In this document: positions 16,100-27,070 of the stretch, piece after piece
How the letters are laid out: every line of letters starts with the position of its first letter
Position numbering within the stretch: the stretch's first letter is position 1
From: Neorhizobium galegae
Lineage (GTDB): Bacteria > Pseudomonadota > Alphaproteobacteria > Rhizobiales > Rhizobiaceae
Reading direction: 5' to 3'
Length of the DNA stretch: 64,000 bases
NCBI RefSeq assembly: GCF_017877135.1
Contig: NZ_JAGIPH010000003.1
Location: forward strand, 186,001 to 250,000
Made by a program: the position numbers and the translations under genes
The notes under the pieces: generated by a model
What the model was told of the DNA's origin: nothing
The model's input: only the letters and a program-made list of their open reading frames with translations
The model's database searches: none

Positions 16100-18634
16100 A
16101 TGTCATTCCTGGACCGTCTCTTGCAGAGCCGCCGGATCGTTACCAAGGTCCTGCTCTTCGTCGTACCGTTGATCCTGCTGATCGCGGGTGTCGGTCTTGC
16201 CGGCTTTTATACGGCACGGATGCTGAACGGCCACATGACCGTGACCCGGGCGACCATTGAAAACATCGGCGACTTCGAAGAGTTGCAGGCCGATCTCCTG
16301 GGGTTCTTCGCCGATTCCTCAAGCGCCAATCTCGCCAGCCTGCGCGAAGGCATCGACCGGCTGGGCAAGGGCGTCACGACGCTTGACGGGTTGCAGCTCT
16401 CGGATGCCGACCGGGGCCGGCTTGAGGTGGTGCGCCAGACGGCGCCGGCGCTGCAACAGCAGACGGCGGCCCTTTGGGAGATCCGGCGCAAGATGACCCG
16501 TGCCGAACAGGCGATGGAAGCAGGCGTCGACGGGATCCGCGCGCAGGCCTCCTCCGTCAATGCGCAGATCACCACCGTGCGCCAGGAAGCGGAAAGCAAG
16601 GAGCGCTTTGCCAAGGGCGCGCTGTTTGACGCCTTCGTGCTGAAGACGGTCGACCGCCATATCGAAAACATTGTCGATGCCATTCGCGGCGTGGCCGAGG
16701 ACGACACGACGATCAAGGCTGCATCCGCCTATCTCGGCGTGCTGCAAAAGCAGTTCCCGAAGCTCGAGGGTCGCGGCACGACCAAGTCCGCCCGCATGGT
16801 GGATGGCGTAAAGCTGCAGGTGCAAAAACTGCAGGAGCTGATTGCCGGACCGCTGCCTGCGCCGGAAAAGGCAGCAGCCGTGCGCGCGGCCGTAGCAGCC
16901 TTTGCGCCAGTGCAGGAGGTGTTTCGGCAGGAAGTCCTGCGCAGCACGGCAACCGCCACCGACCGCTTTGCCAACCTGGAAGACGACGTGCAGCTGATGC
17001 GCAGCCTGCTTGCCGAGATCGGCAAGTCCCTGCAGCTCACCGACCTGTTGCAGCTGCATACCGAGCGGCTGCGGGTGACGCTTACCACGCCGGCGCGTGA
17101 GGAGGTTCTGGCCGATATCCGCGGGCTGACGGCGGCCGCCGGCAATGTCAGCACGCTTGGCGTCAAGAACGAGGTCATGCGGGAGTTTGCGCCGCAGCTT
17201 GCGCCGCAACTCGACCAGCTGACCCGCAACAGCGAGATCATCCTGCAGCTCTCCGGCGAGTGGAAGGCGGCTCGCACGACGGCTGAGGAAACGCTGGCAA
17301 AGGGCATGGCGGGGCTGAAGAATTTCGTGGCCGAGGCGCAGGAGGCCGGCAAGCAGGACAGCGAGCGCTCGGCCAATCTGTCGGTCGCGGCCACCGTGAT
17401 CGGCACGCTTCTGGCGATCATCGGGGCGCTGATGTTGGTGGAGACGCTGCGCGGTCCGCTGCGGCGGGTGACCGACATCATGACGCGGCTGGCGAGCGGC
17501 GACCTTGAGGTCAAGATCGACGGGCGCGAGCGCGGCGACGAGATCGGCGACATGGTCCGCTCGGTCAGCGTGTTTCGCGATGCGGCGCTGGAAAACGTCC
17601 GGCTGGAAGAGGAAGCCAATGCGGCGCGCACCGCAAGCCAGACCGAGGCCGACCGGCGCGCGGCCGAGCGGGCGCGGATCTCCAACGAACAGAGTCTTGC
17701 GCTTTCCGCCCTCTCGGATGTGCTTAACCTGCTGGCCGATGGCGACCTGGAACGGCAGATGAGCGAGGACCTGCCGGCGGAATTCGTCGAGATGGCCCGC
17801 ACCTATAACCGCGCCGTGGCAACGCTGCGCGCGACCCTTTCGGACGTCCGGCTGGTGGCAGGGGACATCGACAGCGGCACCGGCAATCTCGCCGCATCCG
17901 CCGACGATCTGGCCCGACGCACCGAGCAGCAGGCCGCAGCGCTCGAGGAGAGCACGCGGGCGCTGCGCCAGCTTGGCCAGATCGTCAGCGCCACCGCCGA
18001 AAGCGCCAAGCGCACGGCGCAATCCGTCGATCAGACCGAGGCCTTCGCCACCCGTTCCGGCGCGGTCGTCACCAGTGCCATTACGGCGATGGGCGAGATC
18101 AGCCGCTCCTCGGAAAAGATCGGCACGATTATCGGCGTGATCGATGAAATCGCCTTCCAGACCAATCTTCTGGCGCTGAATGCCGGCGTCGAGGCGGCGC
18201 GTGCGGGCGAAGCCGGCCGCGGCTTTGCGGTGGTGGCCCAGGAGGTGCGCGAGCTCGCCCAGCGCAGCGCCAATTCGGCAAAGGAGATCAAGGGCCTGAT
18301 TTCCGAAAGCGCCCGGCAGGTGGAAAACGGCGTGCAGCTGGTCGAGCAGACCGGGGAGGCGCTGAGCGAGATCATCGGCCATATCGGCACCGTGCAGAAG
18401 CTCGTCGCAGACATTTCGGCCGCCACCGGCGAACAGTCCCTCGGCATCAACGAGGTGACCCATGCGCTCGGCGAGGTGGAACTCATCACCCAGCGCAATG
18501 CCGCCATGGTCGAGGAGAACAATGCCGAGATCCACGGTCTTCGCGGCCGCGTCGAGGCGCTGTCGGAAAAGATCGAGCATTTTCGCACCAGCGAGCCGGT
18601 ATCGGGCGGGGCACGGCGGGAGTGGGCGGCGTAA
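16100..18634 (+). CDS. Methyl-accepting chemotaxis protein with large periplasmic sensor domain
   Basis: 844 residues. TM1 at ~17-37, a large helical periplasmic domain (~40-425), TM2 ~427-447, then HAMP (SGDLEVKIDGRERGDEIGDM), a second HAMP-like segment (LLADGDLERQMSEDLPAEF) and the cytoplasmic signalling domain. The conserved hairpin tip lies at about 682-724 (DEIAFQTNLLALNAGVEA, then GRGFAVVAQEVRELAQR). It should relay ligand binding through CheW to CheA. No CheR-docking pentapeptide is seen at the C-terminus (REWAA). The ligand is unknown. I placed the start at the ATG at 16100; two earlier in-frame starts exist. Single-gene unit with its own terminator. Confidence 0.9.
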   Translation: MSFLDRLLQSRRIVTKVLLFVVPLILLIAGVGLAGFYTARMLNGHMTVTRATIENIGDFEELQADLLGFFADSSSANLASLREGIDRLGKGVTTLDGLQLSDADRGRLEVVRQTAPALQQQTAALWEIRRKMTRAEQAMEAGVDGIRAQASSVNAQITTVRQEAESKERFAKGALFDAFVLKTVDRHIENIVDAIRGVAEDDTTIKAASAYLGVLQKQFPKLEGRGTTKSARMVDGVKLQVQKLQELIAGPLPAPEKAAAVRAAVAAFAPVQEVFRQEVLRSTATATDRFANLEDDVQLMRSLLAEIGKSLQLTDLLQLHTERLRVTLTTPAREEVLADIRGLTAAAGNVSTLGVKNEVMREFAPQLAPQLDQLTRNSEIILQLSGEWKAARTTAEETLAKGMAGLKNFVAEAQEAGKQDSERSANLSVAATVIGTLLAIIGALMLVETLRGPLRRVTDIMTRLASGDLEVKIDGRERGDEIGDMVRSVSVFRDAALENVRLEEEANAARTASQTEADRRAAERARISNEQSLALSALSDVLNLLADGDLERQMSEDLPAEFVEMARTYNRAVATLRATLSDVRLVAGDIDSGTGNLAASADDLARRTEQQAAALEESTRALRQLGQIVSATAESAKRTAQSVDQTEAFATRSGAVVTSAITAMGEISRSSEKIGTIIGVIDEIAFQTNLLALNAGVEAARAGEAGRGFAVVAQEVRELAQRSANSAKEIKGLISESARQVENGVQLVEQTGEALSEIIGHIGTVQKLVADISAATGEQSLGINEVTHALGEVELITQRNAAMVEENNAEIHGLRGRVEALSEKIEHFRTSEPVSGGARREWAA

Positions 18635-18659
18635 CCCACGACTTTCGGATGTCAGCAAA

Positions 18660-18690
18660 GCCGTCGCGGCGTGATCTGCGGCGGCTTTTT
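18660..18690 (+). terminator. Rho-independent terminator of the chemoreceptor gene
   Basis: Stem GCCGTCGC (18660-18667) and GCGGCGGC (18678-18685), one G-T pair, 10-base loop, then TTTTTCGTTTTTC. It lies 26 bases after the stop. Confidence 0.85.
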
Positions 18691-18731
18691 CGTTTTTCTG
18701 ACGCCAAGTCAGAACCGGGTCGCTAAGAGCT

Positions 18732-19172
18732 TTACGGGACGGCATTCACCTTCGTCACCGTGTCTCCGACAAATGCGATGACATAGCCGCCGGTGCGTTC
18801 GGCATCGGCCGCGAGCGCGCGCAGGCGCGTGGCATAGGGTTCGTGCGAAAGGGCGTCGGGGCGGGTGGGATCGACGAGGACGGTGGTTTGCGGGCCCTGG
18901 CGGTAGAGCATCATTCCGGCCTGCTGCGGCTGCCATTCCGGGCCAAACTCCTCGCAGCTGCGCCAGAGGCAGAGAAAATCCCGGCAGAGTGATGGGCGGC
19001 TGTCGTAGATCGTGCAGCCCTTCTCCTCGACGCAGTGGCGGCAGACGGTATTGGCCGGTTTGTCGAGCGCTTCGATATCCGGAAGATGGCAGCAGAAGGT
19101 GCAGGTGCCGCACTGGCGCGATGCAAGGTCTGTGGCGACGGAAGCGAGACGGGTAAGCGGCGGTGCGGTCAT
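18732..19172 (-). CDS. YkgJ-type cysteine-cluster protein
   Basis: 146 residues. The cluster CGTCTFCC (Cys21, 24, 27, 28) is followed by CRHCVEEKGCTIYDSRPSLCRDF. This is the pattern of the YkgJ/CxxCxxCC family, proposed to bind zinc or an iron-sulfur centre. No enzymatic role is established. It is a small cytoplasmic protein in a single-gene unit, convergent with the chemoreceptor gene. Start at the ATG at 19172. Confidence 0.85.
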   Translation of the reverse strand: MTAPPLTRLASVATDLASRQCGTCTFCCHLPDIEALDKPANTVCRHCVEEKGCTIYDSRPSLCRDFLCLWRSCEEFGPEWQPQQAGMMLYRQGPQTTVLVDPTRPDALSHEPYATRLRALAADAERTGGYVIAFVGDTVTKVNAVP

Positions 19173-19257
19173 GCCGGGTTTCTACAGCATCCGCGTTTTA
19201 TGGGAAAGCCGAACAGTTGGGAGCGATGCGGGACAAGACGCCCCGCATCGTGAACGG

Positions 19258-20553
19258 TCAAGCGTGGGGTGCTGCCGTCTTGCCCTCAGCCGCCGGCGTC
19301 GACTTGCGGCGATAGAGGAAGAGGGTCGCGACGAGGCCGCAGACGGCGGCAAAGCTCATCCAGTAGCCGGGGGCGGCCTTGTCGCCGGTCGCTTCGATGG
19401 CGAAGGTGGAAATGGCGAGCGACGAGCCGCCAAGCGTGGTGGCAAGGCTGTAGGCGAGCGAGAAGCCGGCGGTGCGCACCGTGACCGGCACCACTTCCGT
19501 CAGTGCCACGACCATGGCGCCGTTATACCAGGCGTAGATGAAGGAGAGCCACAGCTCGACGATCAACATATGGCCGAAGGTGATGTCGGACACCAGCCAG
19601 GACAAGGCTGGATAAGCGGTCAGCACGGCGAGCACCGTGAAAGCGATGAGGATCGCCTTTCGCCCGATGATATCGGAGACGGCACCGGCGATCGGCAGCC
19701 AGATGAAGTTCGAAACGCCGACCGCCATGGTGACGAGCAGGGCCTGCGATTCCGTCAGATGCAGAACCGTCTTGCCGAAGGAAGGCGTGTAGACGGTGAT
19801 CAGATAGAAGGAGACGGTCGTCATCATCACCATGCCGACGCCGCCGAGCACGACAGGCCAGTTGGTAAACAGCGTGCGGAAGATCTCCCTGGTATCCGGC
19901 TGGTGCTTGCGGGCGGCAAATTCCTTGGTTTCCTGCAGCGAACGGCGGATGATGAAGATGAACGGAATGATCATGCAGCCGACGAAGAAGGGAATGCGCC
20001 AGCCCCAGTCGGAAATCTGCTGCGGCATCAGAATCTTGTTGAGGAGAAAGCCGAGGAGCGCGGCAACAACGATGGCCACCTGCTGGCTGGCCGACTGCCA
20101 GCTGACATAAAAACCCTTGCGCCCGGGTGTTGCCATTTCCGAGAGGTAGACCGATACGCCGCCGAGTTCCACGCCTGCCGAAAAGCCCTGCAGAAGCCGG
20201 CCGATGAGGACGAGGATGGGTGCGGCGATGCCGATGGTGGCATAGGAGGGCACGAAGGCGATGAGAACCGTACCCATGGCCATGATCAGCAGGGTGACGA
20301 TGAGACCCTTGCGCCGCCCGATGCGGTCGATATAGGGCCCGAGCGTGAGGGCGCCGATGGGGCGCATGACGAAGCCCGCGGCAAAGCTGAGGAAGGTCAC
20401 CATCAGCGACACGAACGGATTGTCGTTGGGGAAGAAGGTTGCGGCGATATGCGAGGCATAGATGCCGAACAGGAAGAAATCGAACATTTCGAGAAAGTTG
20501 CCGCTCGTGACGCGCAGCACCGTCTTGATCGTCTCAGCTCGTGTTTCTGCCAC
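19258..20553 (-). CDS. MFS transporter of the metabolite:H+ symporter (citrate/tricarballylate) type
   Basis: 431 residues, twelve hydrophobic segments. It opens [24 protein letters not shown], and has [20 protein letters not shown] between TM2 and TM3 and [24 protein letters not shown], both signatures of the MHS subfamily (TcuC/CitA/ProP relatives). The closest resemblance is to citrate- or tricarballylate-proton symporters, though the exact substrate is inferred. The start is a GTG at 20553, supported by AAGGAG 7 bases upstream; longer in-frame extensions are Pro/Arg-rich and not membrane-like. No tcuAB or citrate-metabolism genes adjoin it. Confidence 0.85.
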   Translation of the reverse strand: MAETRAETIKTVLRVTSGNFLEMFDFFLFGIYASHIAATFFPNDNPFVSLMVTFLSFAAGFVMRPIGALTLGPYIDRIGRRKGLIVTLLIMAMGTVLIAFVPSYATIGIAAPILVLIGRLLQGFSAGVELGGVSVYLSEMATPGRKGFYVSWQSASQQVAIVVAALLGFLLNKILMPQQISDWGWRIPFFVGCMIIPFIFIIRRSLQETKEFAARKHQPDTREIFRTLFTNWPVVLGGVGMVMMTTVSFYLITVYTPSFGKTVLHLTESQALLVTMAVGVSNFIWLPIAGAVSDIIGRKAILIAFTVLAVLTAYPALSWLVSDITFGHMLIVELWLSFIYAWYNGAMVVALTEVVPVTVRTAGFSLAYSLATTLGGSSLAISTFAIEATGDKAAPGYWMSFAAVCGLVATLFLYRRKSTPAAEGKTAAPHA

Positions 20554-20839
20554 GAACGTACTCCTTTGAGGAAGGGTGCCACTCGCAGGCCGGTCTGGGA
20601 GCCCCGGCCGAGGCGCCGATGGCAGACCTCTGATAAATCTCATGGATGCCGGTCGCCCGGGCGGGCGTGCTGGCAGCCAAGCTCGCTATACCCGATAGCC
20701 GCAGGCCGCAACGGGTTTGCGACCGAAAGCGGGCAAAAATCAGTCAAAACACGGTCGCCGCCTTGTTCCGGCAGACGATGCGGCGGCCCGCCGCCGGGGT
20801 CGCAGCATGTGTGTCCATGGTGCAACCGGCCCGATTCGG

Positions 20840-21898
20840 TCAGCCGCCGGTGACGCTCATGTGGCGCGACACGGCCGGGCGGTTGTTGCGGTCGATGATG
20901 AAATCATGGCCCTTCGGCTTGCGCGTGATCGCTTCGTCGATGGCCGACGACAGATAGGCGTCGTCGGGAGACGCGCGCAGCGCCGTGCGAAGGTCCGCCG
21001 CATCGTTCTGGCCAAGGCACATGTAGAGCGTGCCGGTGCAGGTGAGGCGCACGCGGTTGCAGCTTTCGCAGAAATTATGCGTCATCGGCGTGATGAAACC
21101 GAGCCGGCCGCCGGTTTCTTCCACCCGCACATAGCGCGCCGGACCGCCGGTCTGGTAGCCGATATCGGTCAAGGTAAACTGGTCGTCGAGCGATGCGCGC
21201 AGCTGCGACAAAGGCAGGTACTGGTCGGTGCGATCCTCGTCGATCTCACCCATCGGCATGGTCTCGATGACGGTCAGGTCCATGCCCCGGCCGTGGGCAA
21301 AGCGCAGCATCTCCGGGATCTCGTGGTCGTTAAAACCTTTCAGCGCCACGGCATTGAGCTTGATCTGCAGGCCTGCCTTCTGGGCGGCCTCCATGCCCTC
21401 CATCACGCGGGCAAAGTCGCCCCAGCGGGTGATGGCCTTGAATTTTTGCGGGTCGAGCGTGTCGAGCGAGACGTTGATGCGCCGCACGCCGCAATCGTAA
21501 AGTTCCTGCGCATAGCGGGAAAGCTGCGAGCCGTTGGTGGTCAGCGTCAGCTCGTCGAGCGCGCCCGCTTCGATGTGACGGCCGAGCGCGCGCACCAGAA
21601 ACATGATGTTCTTGCGCACCAGCGGCTCGCCACCGGTCAGCCGCAGCTTGCGCACGCCCTTGGCGATGAAGGCGGAACAGAGACGGTCGAGTTCTTCGAG
21701 CGTCAGCAGATCCTTCTTCGGTAGGAAGGTCATGTTTTCCGCCATGCAATAGGTGCAGCGGAAATCGCAGCGGTCTGTCACCGAGACGCGCAGATAGGTG
21801 ACGGCCCGCCCAAACGGGTCGATCATCGGCTGGCGGTCGAGGGTGAGCGGCGCATGGGCACCGTCAAGGGCGATGGGCGGCTGGACAAAACTGTTCAA
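20840..21898 (-). CDS. moaA: GTP 3',8-cyclase MoaA (molybdenum cofactor step 1)
   Basis: 352 residues. The radical-SAM cluster motif CDFRCTYC is at Cys44/48/51. The second cluster ligands are in [15 protein letters not shown]...C, and the protein ends with the obligatory Gly-Gly. [11 protein letters not shown] is the SAM-binding region. The enzyme starts molybdopterin synthesis by rearranging GTP. The likely start is a TTG at 21898, supported by GGAGAA 6 bases upstream; an internal ATG at 21826 would remove 24 poorly conserved residues. It is divergent from the DUF971 gene and ~6 kb from mobA/mobB; moaC, moaB and moeA are not in the window. Confidence 0.95.
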   Translation of the reverse strand: MNSFVQPPIALDGAHAPLTLDRQPMIDPFGRAVTYLRVSVTDRCDFRCTYCMAENMTFLPKKDLLTLEELDRLCSAFIAKGVRKLRLTGGEPLVRKNIMFLVRALGRHIEAGALDELTLTTNGSQLSRYAQELYDCGVRRINVSLDTLDPQKFKAITRWGDFARVMEGMEAAQKAGLQIKLNAVALKGFNDHEIPEMLRFAHGRGMDLTVIETMPMGEIDEDRTDQYLPLSQLRASLDDQFTLTDIGYQTGGPARYVRVEETGGRLGFITPMTHNFCESCNRVRLTCTGTLYMCLGQNDAADLRTALRASPDDAYLSSAIDEAITRKPKGHDFIIDRNNRPAVSRHMSVTGG

Positions 21899-22036
21899 GG
21901 CAATTTCTCCTTAAGCGCCAAGATGGGTCTTGATGCTTGTGTCGTCAAGTCGGATAGGATGCGGGTCTGTCGCCGCGCCTGCCCTTGCAAGGAAAGCGCT
22001 GCGCTCCATCTTGCTCTCGTAACGGAAGATCCCCCG

Positions 22037-22423
22037 ATGAGTGACACTTACGACCAGGCCTGGCCGACCGAGCTTCGCGTCTCTGAGGATAAGCGCCTGC
22101 TGACGGTTGCCTTTGACGATGGCAGGCGGTTCGAACTGCCGGCCGAAATGCTGCGCGTGCTGTCGCCATCCGCGGAGGTGCAGGGCCATGGTCCGGGCCA
22201 GAAGGTGACGGTGCCGGGAAAGCGCCTGGTCGGCATCCGCAATGTGGTGGCTGCGGGTAACTATGCCGTGCGCATCGCCTTTGACGATGGTCACGACAGC
22301 GGCATCTTCACCTGGCGCTATCTCAGGGAACTCGGCGAAACGGGCGATGACCTGTTTGCCGCCTACGAGGCCGACCTTGCCGAGAAGGGCCTCAACCGCG
22401 ATACGCCTGCGATGGCGCGCTAG
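22037..22423 (+). CDS. DUF971 / GBBH-like N-terminal domain protein
   Basis: 128 residues, a complete DUF971 domain: WPTELRVSEDKRLLTVAFDD near the start, FELPAEMLRVLSPSAEVQGHG, and FDDGHDSGIFTWRYLREL. The same fold forms the N-terminal zinc-binding domain of gamma-butyrobetaine hydroxylase. Stand-alone members are often near ApbC/Mrp or cofactor genes and are suspected of a role in iron-sulfur or molybdenum-cofactor handling; that is unproven. GGAAG precedes the ATG. The ltrA-like gene starts 3 bases after its stop, so they form one unit, divergent from moaA. Confidence 0.85.
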   Translation: MSDTYDQAWPTELRVSEDKRLLTVAFDDGRRFELPAEMLRVLSPSAEVQGHGPGQKVTVPGKRLVGIRNVVAAGNYAVRIAFDDGHDSGIFTWRYLRELGETGDDLFAAYEADLAEKGLNRDTPAMAR

Positions 22424-22426
22424 GCG

Positions 22427-23638
22427 ATGGGCGAGGGCGAAGACGACGCCGGCGAACTACTGCGGGAGGAACGCCAGGAGGACAAGCGCGTCGGCTTTCC
22501 CGAACTGTTCTTCGACCTGATCTTCGTCTTTTCCCTCATCCAGCTGTCGCATTTCATCGTCACGGATTTCACGCCGCTCGGCCTGTTGCAGGGTGGCATG
22601 ATCGCGCTGGCGCTCTGGTGGCTGTGGAACCACACCGCCTGGGTGATGAACTGGCTCGATCCGGAACATGGCGCGGTGCGTGCCATGCTGTTCGGCCTGA
22701 TGTTCTTCGGCCTTCTGCTGTCTGCCGCCATTCCGCACGCCTTTGACGAGGCGGGGCTGATGTTCGCCGGCGCCTATATCGCCATGCAGCTTGGCCGTTC
22801 GCTCTTTGCCATCTATGCCTTCAAGGAGGTCAATCCGGCGGTGCGGCGCAATTTCGGCCGCGTCTCCGTCTGGTTTGCCCTGTCCGGCTGTCTGTGGCTT
22901 GCCGGGGCGCTCTCTGAAGAGGAGACGCGCGTCATTCTGTGGCTTCTGGCGCTCGGTGTCGATTACGCAGCTCCGGAACTGCGGTTCTACGTGCCCGGTT
23001 TCGGCTATTCGCGCACGCGCGACTGGGACATTTCCGGCGAGCACATGGCCGAGCGCTGTGCACTCTTCGTGCTGATCTGTCTTGGCGAAAGCGTGCTGGC
23101 AATCGGGCGCACCTTTGCCGAGGAAGAGATCGGCGTTCTGCTGATGGCAAGCTTCTGCGGCGCCTTTGCCGCAACGGTGCTGATGTGGTGGATCTATTTC
23201 CATTTCGGCCAGGCTAGGGCGAGCCACGAGATCGAAACGACCGACGAGCCGGGCGAGGTGGCGCTGCATGTCTTCACCTACGGGCACATGCCGGTCGTGG
23301 CCGGCATCATCCTGACGGCGGTGGCCGCCGAGCACCTGCTGTCCCATGCGCCGGAGGCGGGCGATGCGCAGCGTTCTGCCGTGATCCTGGGCGGGCCGCT
23401 GCTTTTTCTTCTTGGCAATCTCTGGGTGAAGCGCATGACGACCGGCCGGCTGCCCGCCTCGCACGTTGCTGGAATCGGCCTCTCCATCCTGCTGTTTTCC
23501 CTGGCACCCTTTGTCTCCACGCATGTCACGGGCCTTGCCGCGGTTGCGCTACTTCTGGTGGTTGCCGTATGGGAATACCGCAAGCTGGCACGTCGCGGGA
23601 TAGAGCCGCAGGCGATCGATGGACAGAGCAGCGAATAG
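22427..23638 (+). CDS. Low-temperature-requirement A (LtrA) family membrane protein
   Basis: 403 residues, about ten membrane segments. The family signature VGFPELFFDLIFVFSLIQLSHF follows a short acidic N-terminus. Also present are WWLWNHTAWVMNWLDPE, and SGEHMAERCALFVLICLGES, the segment with the conserved ER...LGES motif. LtrA was named from a cold-sensitive Listeria mutant; its transport or enzymatic activity is not known. It begins 3 bases after the DUF971 stop and ends ~75 bases before the PPOX-fold gene, with which it may share a transcript. Confidence 0.88.
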   Translation: MGEGEDDAGELLREERQEDKRVGFPELFFDLIFVFSLIQLSHFIVTDFTPLGLLQGGMIALALWWLWNHTAWVMNWLDPEHGAVRAMLFGLMFFGLLLSAAIPHAFDEAGLMFAGAYIAMQLGRSLFAIYAFKEVNPAVRRNFGRVSVWFALSGCLWLAGALSEEETRVILWLLALGVDYAAPELRFYVPGFGYSRTRDWDISGEHMAERCALFVLICLGESVLAIGRTFAEEEIGVLLMASFCGAFAATVLMWWIYFHFGQARASHEIETTDEPGEVALHVFTYGHMPVVAGIILTAVAAEHLLSHAPEAGDAQRSAVILGGPLLFLLGNLWVKRMTTGRLPASHVAGIGLSILLFSLAPFVSTHVTGLAAVALLLVVAVWEYRKLARRGIEPQAIDGQSSE

Positions 23639-23715
23639 CGCCATCGCCGTGCGGCTTCGGCTTGCCTCCCAGCCTCTGGCGCACTAGCGTCCGCCCGTTC
23701 ACCGGAGAGCATGAC

Positions 23716-24324
23716 ATGACCATCATCGACAGCGTGGAGGCGCTTCGCGCCATTTATCAGCAGAAATCGGAGGCCTCGCTTGCCAAGGTGACGCCTGTGC
23801 TGACGGAGCCCTACCGGCAGATGATCGAGGCTTCGCCCTTTGTCGCGCTCGCAACCGTCGGACCGGAAGGGCTGGACTGTTCGCCGCGCGGGGATCTCGG
23901 CGGCGTGGTGCGCGTGATGGACGCCAGAACCGTGGCGCTGCCCGACTGGCGCGGCAACAACCGGATCGACAGTCTGGAAAACATCGTGCGCGATCCGCGC
24001 GTGGCGCTGATGTTTCTCGTGCCCGGGTCCAACACCGTGATGCGAATCAACGGCCGCGCGGTGATTTCGGTGGATCCGGAGCTTCTCGAAAGCTTTACCA
24101 TGGATGGGCGTCACCCGCGAAGCGTCACCATCGTCACCGTGGATGAAGTGTATTTCCAGTGCGCGCGCGCCGTGATGCGCGCCGAGCTTTGGAACAGCGA
24201 TCATTATGTCGATCCGGCAACGCTTCCGACACCCGGAGACATGCTGAAGGCGGCGAAGGCCGACTTCGACAAGGAGACCTATGATCGCGAATGGGCCGCA
24301 CGCGCCGCCGCGACCATGTGGTGA
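23716..24324 (+). CDS. Pyridoxamine 5'-phosphate oxidase family (FMN-binding) protein
   Basis: 202 residues. Split-barrel flavin fold with MIEASPFVALATVGPEGLDCSPRGDLGG (strand pair and SPRGD loop), LPDWRGNNRIDSLENI, and MFLVPGSNTVMRINGRA, a pattern seen in the DR2398-type PPOX subfamily. It probably binds FMN or F420-like flavin and reduces small molecules. It is not a true PdxH because the PLP-site residues are absent. CGGAGAG precedes the ATG at 23716. The C-terminal ~40 residues are helical and conserved in this subgroup. Confidence 0.82.
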   Translation: MTIIDSVEALRAIYQQKSEASLAKVTPVLTEPYRQMIEASPFVALATVGPEGLDCSPRGDLGGVVRVMDARTVALPDWRGNNRIDSLENIVRDPRVALMFLVPGSNTVMRINGRAVISVDPELLESFTMDGRHPRSVTIVTVDEVYFQCARAVMRAELWNSDHYVDPATLPTPGDMLKAAKADFDKETYDREWAARAAATMW

Positions 24325-24374
24325 GCGAAAGATCAATCGAGCACGTTGTTGGTGGATGGGAGAGGCGGGGCGGT

Positions 24375-25445
24375 TCAGCCCCGGTAGATCAGCCAGCTCT
24401 TGCCCGCATAATCCTTGGCCATGCCGTCCTCGAACAGCATGGTGCGGTTTCGTCCGCCGTTTTTGGCGCAGTAGAGCGCCGTATCGGCCCGGGCATACAG
24501 CTCGCCCGGATCGGCGGCTTGCGAGCCCATGGCAAAGCCCAGGGACAGCGTGACGGGGCCGTAGTCGACACCGGTGCGGGAATTGCGGAAGGCGCGGCCG
24601 TTCAGCGCCGTTCGGATGCGCTCGCACATCTCCATCACCTCGTCCATGGTCTTGTGGGTGGCGATGATGGCAAATTCCTCGCCGCCGCTGCGGGCAACGA
24701 AAATATCGCGCGGCAGGCCGGCACGTATGATGCCGGCAACCGAGGCGAGGATCTTGTCGCCGACCGGGTGACCGAAAGTGTCGTTGATCTTCTTGAAATG
24801 ATCGATGTCGGCCAGAATGAGCGCGGTGACGGGAAGCGGCATGGCATCGTCGTAGAGGCTGGAGAGCCGCTCGTCGAAGGCACGCCGGTTGGCAAGGCGC
24901 GTCAGCGAATCGGTGTTGGCGATGCGCTTGTACGTATCGAGTTCCTTGCGCACTGCCTCCATCTCGCGTGAGCGCTGCACCATGCCCTCGACGGTGCGCT
25001 CGCCGGAGGCAAGCGTTTCGCCGGTGGCGGTGGCCAGAAGATTGATGGCGCTTGCCAGAAGCTCGGCCGAAAGCGCGTTCTTGGCGTTGACGCTTTCCTG
25101 CGTCTGGAAGAGAAGCTTGTTATAGCTTTCAAGCGAGGCCTTTTCCTGCCGCAGCAGTGCAAGCACGCCCTCCAGCTCCGCCTGGATGCGGGTTTGCGCC
25201 CGCTCCACCGCCGTTGCGCCCTGGTTGCCGAGATGAAGTGCCGCGAGCTGATCGAGGTCTTCCTGACGGGCGCGCGGCGCAAGCTTGGTAAAATCGCGCG
25301 ACAATTCCGCATTGCTGCCGACCATCGCCTCGTAGAAAAGCTGGTAGTTGCGCGGGATGGGTGACACGCCCATGCTGCGCATGGCCTGCAGGATGTGACC
25401 GGCGATTTCCACGATAGGGGCCTTGGGCCCGGCCGCCGATGTCAT
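24375..25445 (-). CDS. Diguanylate cyclase (GGDEF domain) with N-terminal helical domain
   Basis: 356 residues. The first ~175 residues are helical and unlike any sensor domain I can name (it opens APIVEIAGHILQAMRSMGVS). A coiled-coil linker leads to the GGDEF domain from NTDSLTRLANRRAFDERL, with active-site motif SGGEEF at about residues 251-256 and LILADIDHFKKINDTFGH as the metal/GTP strand. The catalytic residues are intact, so c-di-GMP synthesis is expected. The RxxD inhibitory site is not present in the usual place (the residues before the motif read GLPRDIFVAR). No signal peptide or membrane segment. Single-gene unit. Confidence 0.88.
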   Translation of the reverse strand: MTSAAGPKAPIVEIAGHILQAMRSMGVSPIPRNYQLFYEAMVGSNAELSRDFTKLAPRARQEDLDQLAALHLGNQGATAVERAQTRIQAELEGVLALLRQEKASLESYNKLLFQTQESVNAKNALSAELLASAINLLATATGETLASGERTVEGMVQRSREMEAVRKELDTYKRIANTDSLTRLANRRAFDERLSSLYDDAMPLPVTALILADIDHFKKINDTFGHPVGDKILASVAGIIRAGLPRDIFVARSGGEEFAIIATHKTMDEVMEMCERIRTALNGRAFRNSRTGVDYGPVTLSLGFAMGSQAADPGELYARADTALYCAKNGGRNRTMLFEDGMAKDYAGKSWLIYRG

Positions 25446-25602
25446 TGCAATTCCTCCGGCTTACACTCGGTATTACACGGTTAATCCTGCAGAAAGCTTT
25501 AAAAGCAAGATGTTGGAAAAGCCTTAAGATGGCGCAGCGACAAGAAGGGGCTGTCGGGGCCTCGTTCCCCGCCAAACCTGTTGATCCGGGGCCTTGATCA
25601 AC

Positions 25603-25628
25603 AAAAAGGGCGACCCTCAGGCCGCCCT
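25603..25628 (-). terminator. Rho-independent terminator of fumC
   Basis: Stem AGGGCG (25607-25612) and CGCCCT (25623-25628); read on the minus strand it is followed by a T run (25607-25603). It lies about 55 bases past the fumC stop. A second small inverted repeat (GTTGATC/GATCAAC, 25580-25602) lies just beyond it. Confidence 0.75.
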
Positions 25629-25681
25629 ACGATTGCGTCAGATAATGATTGGTCCGATCCGACCGGAGCAGCCTGCGCGGC

Positions 25682-27070
<1,389 letters not shown>

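Noticed and set aside
16319..18745. An 808-codon minus-strand frame over the chemoreceptor gene
   Set aside because: It is the complement of an unambiguous chemoreceptor and has no recognisable domain.
19012..20853. A 613-codon plus-strand frame over the MFS transporter gene
   Set aside because: The minus-strand gene has twelve membrane segments and a good ribosome-binding site; this frame is a His/Asp/Gly-rich shadow.
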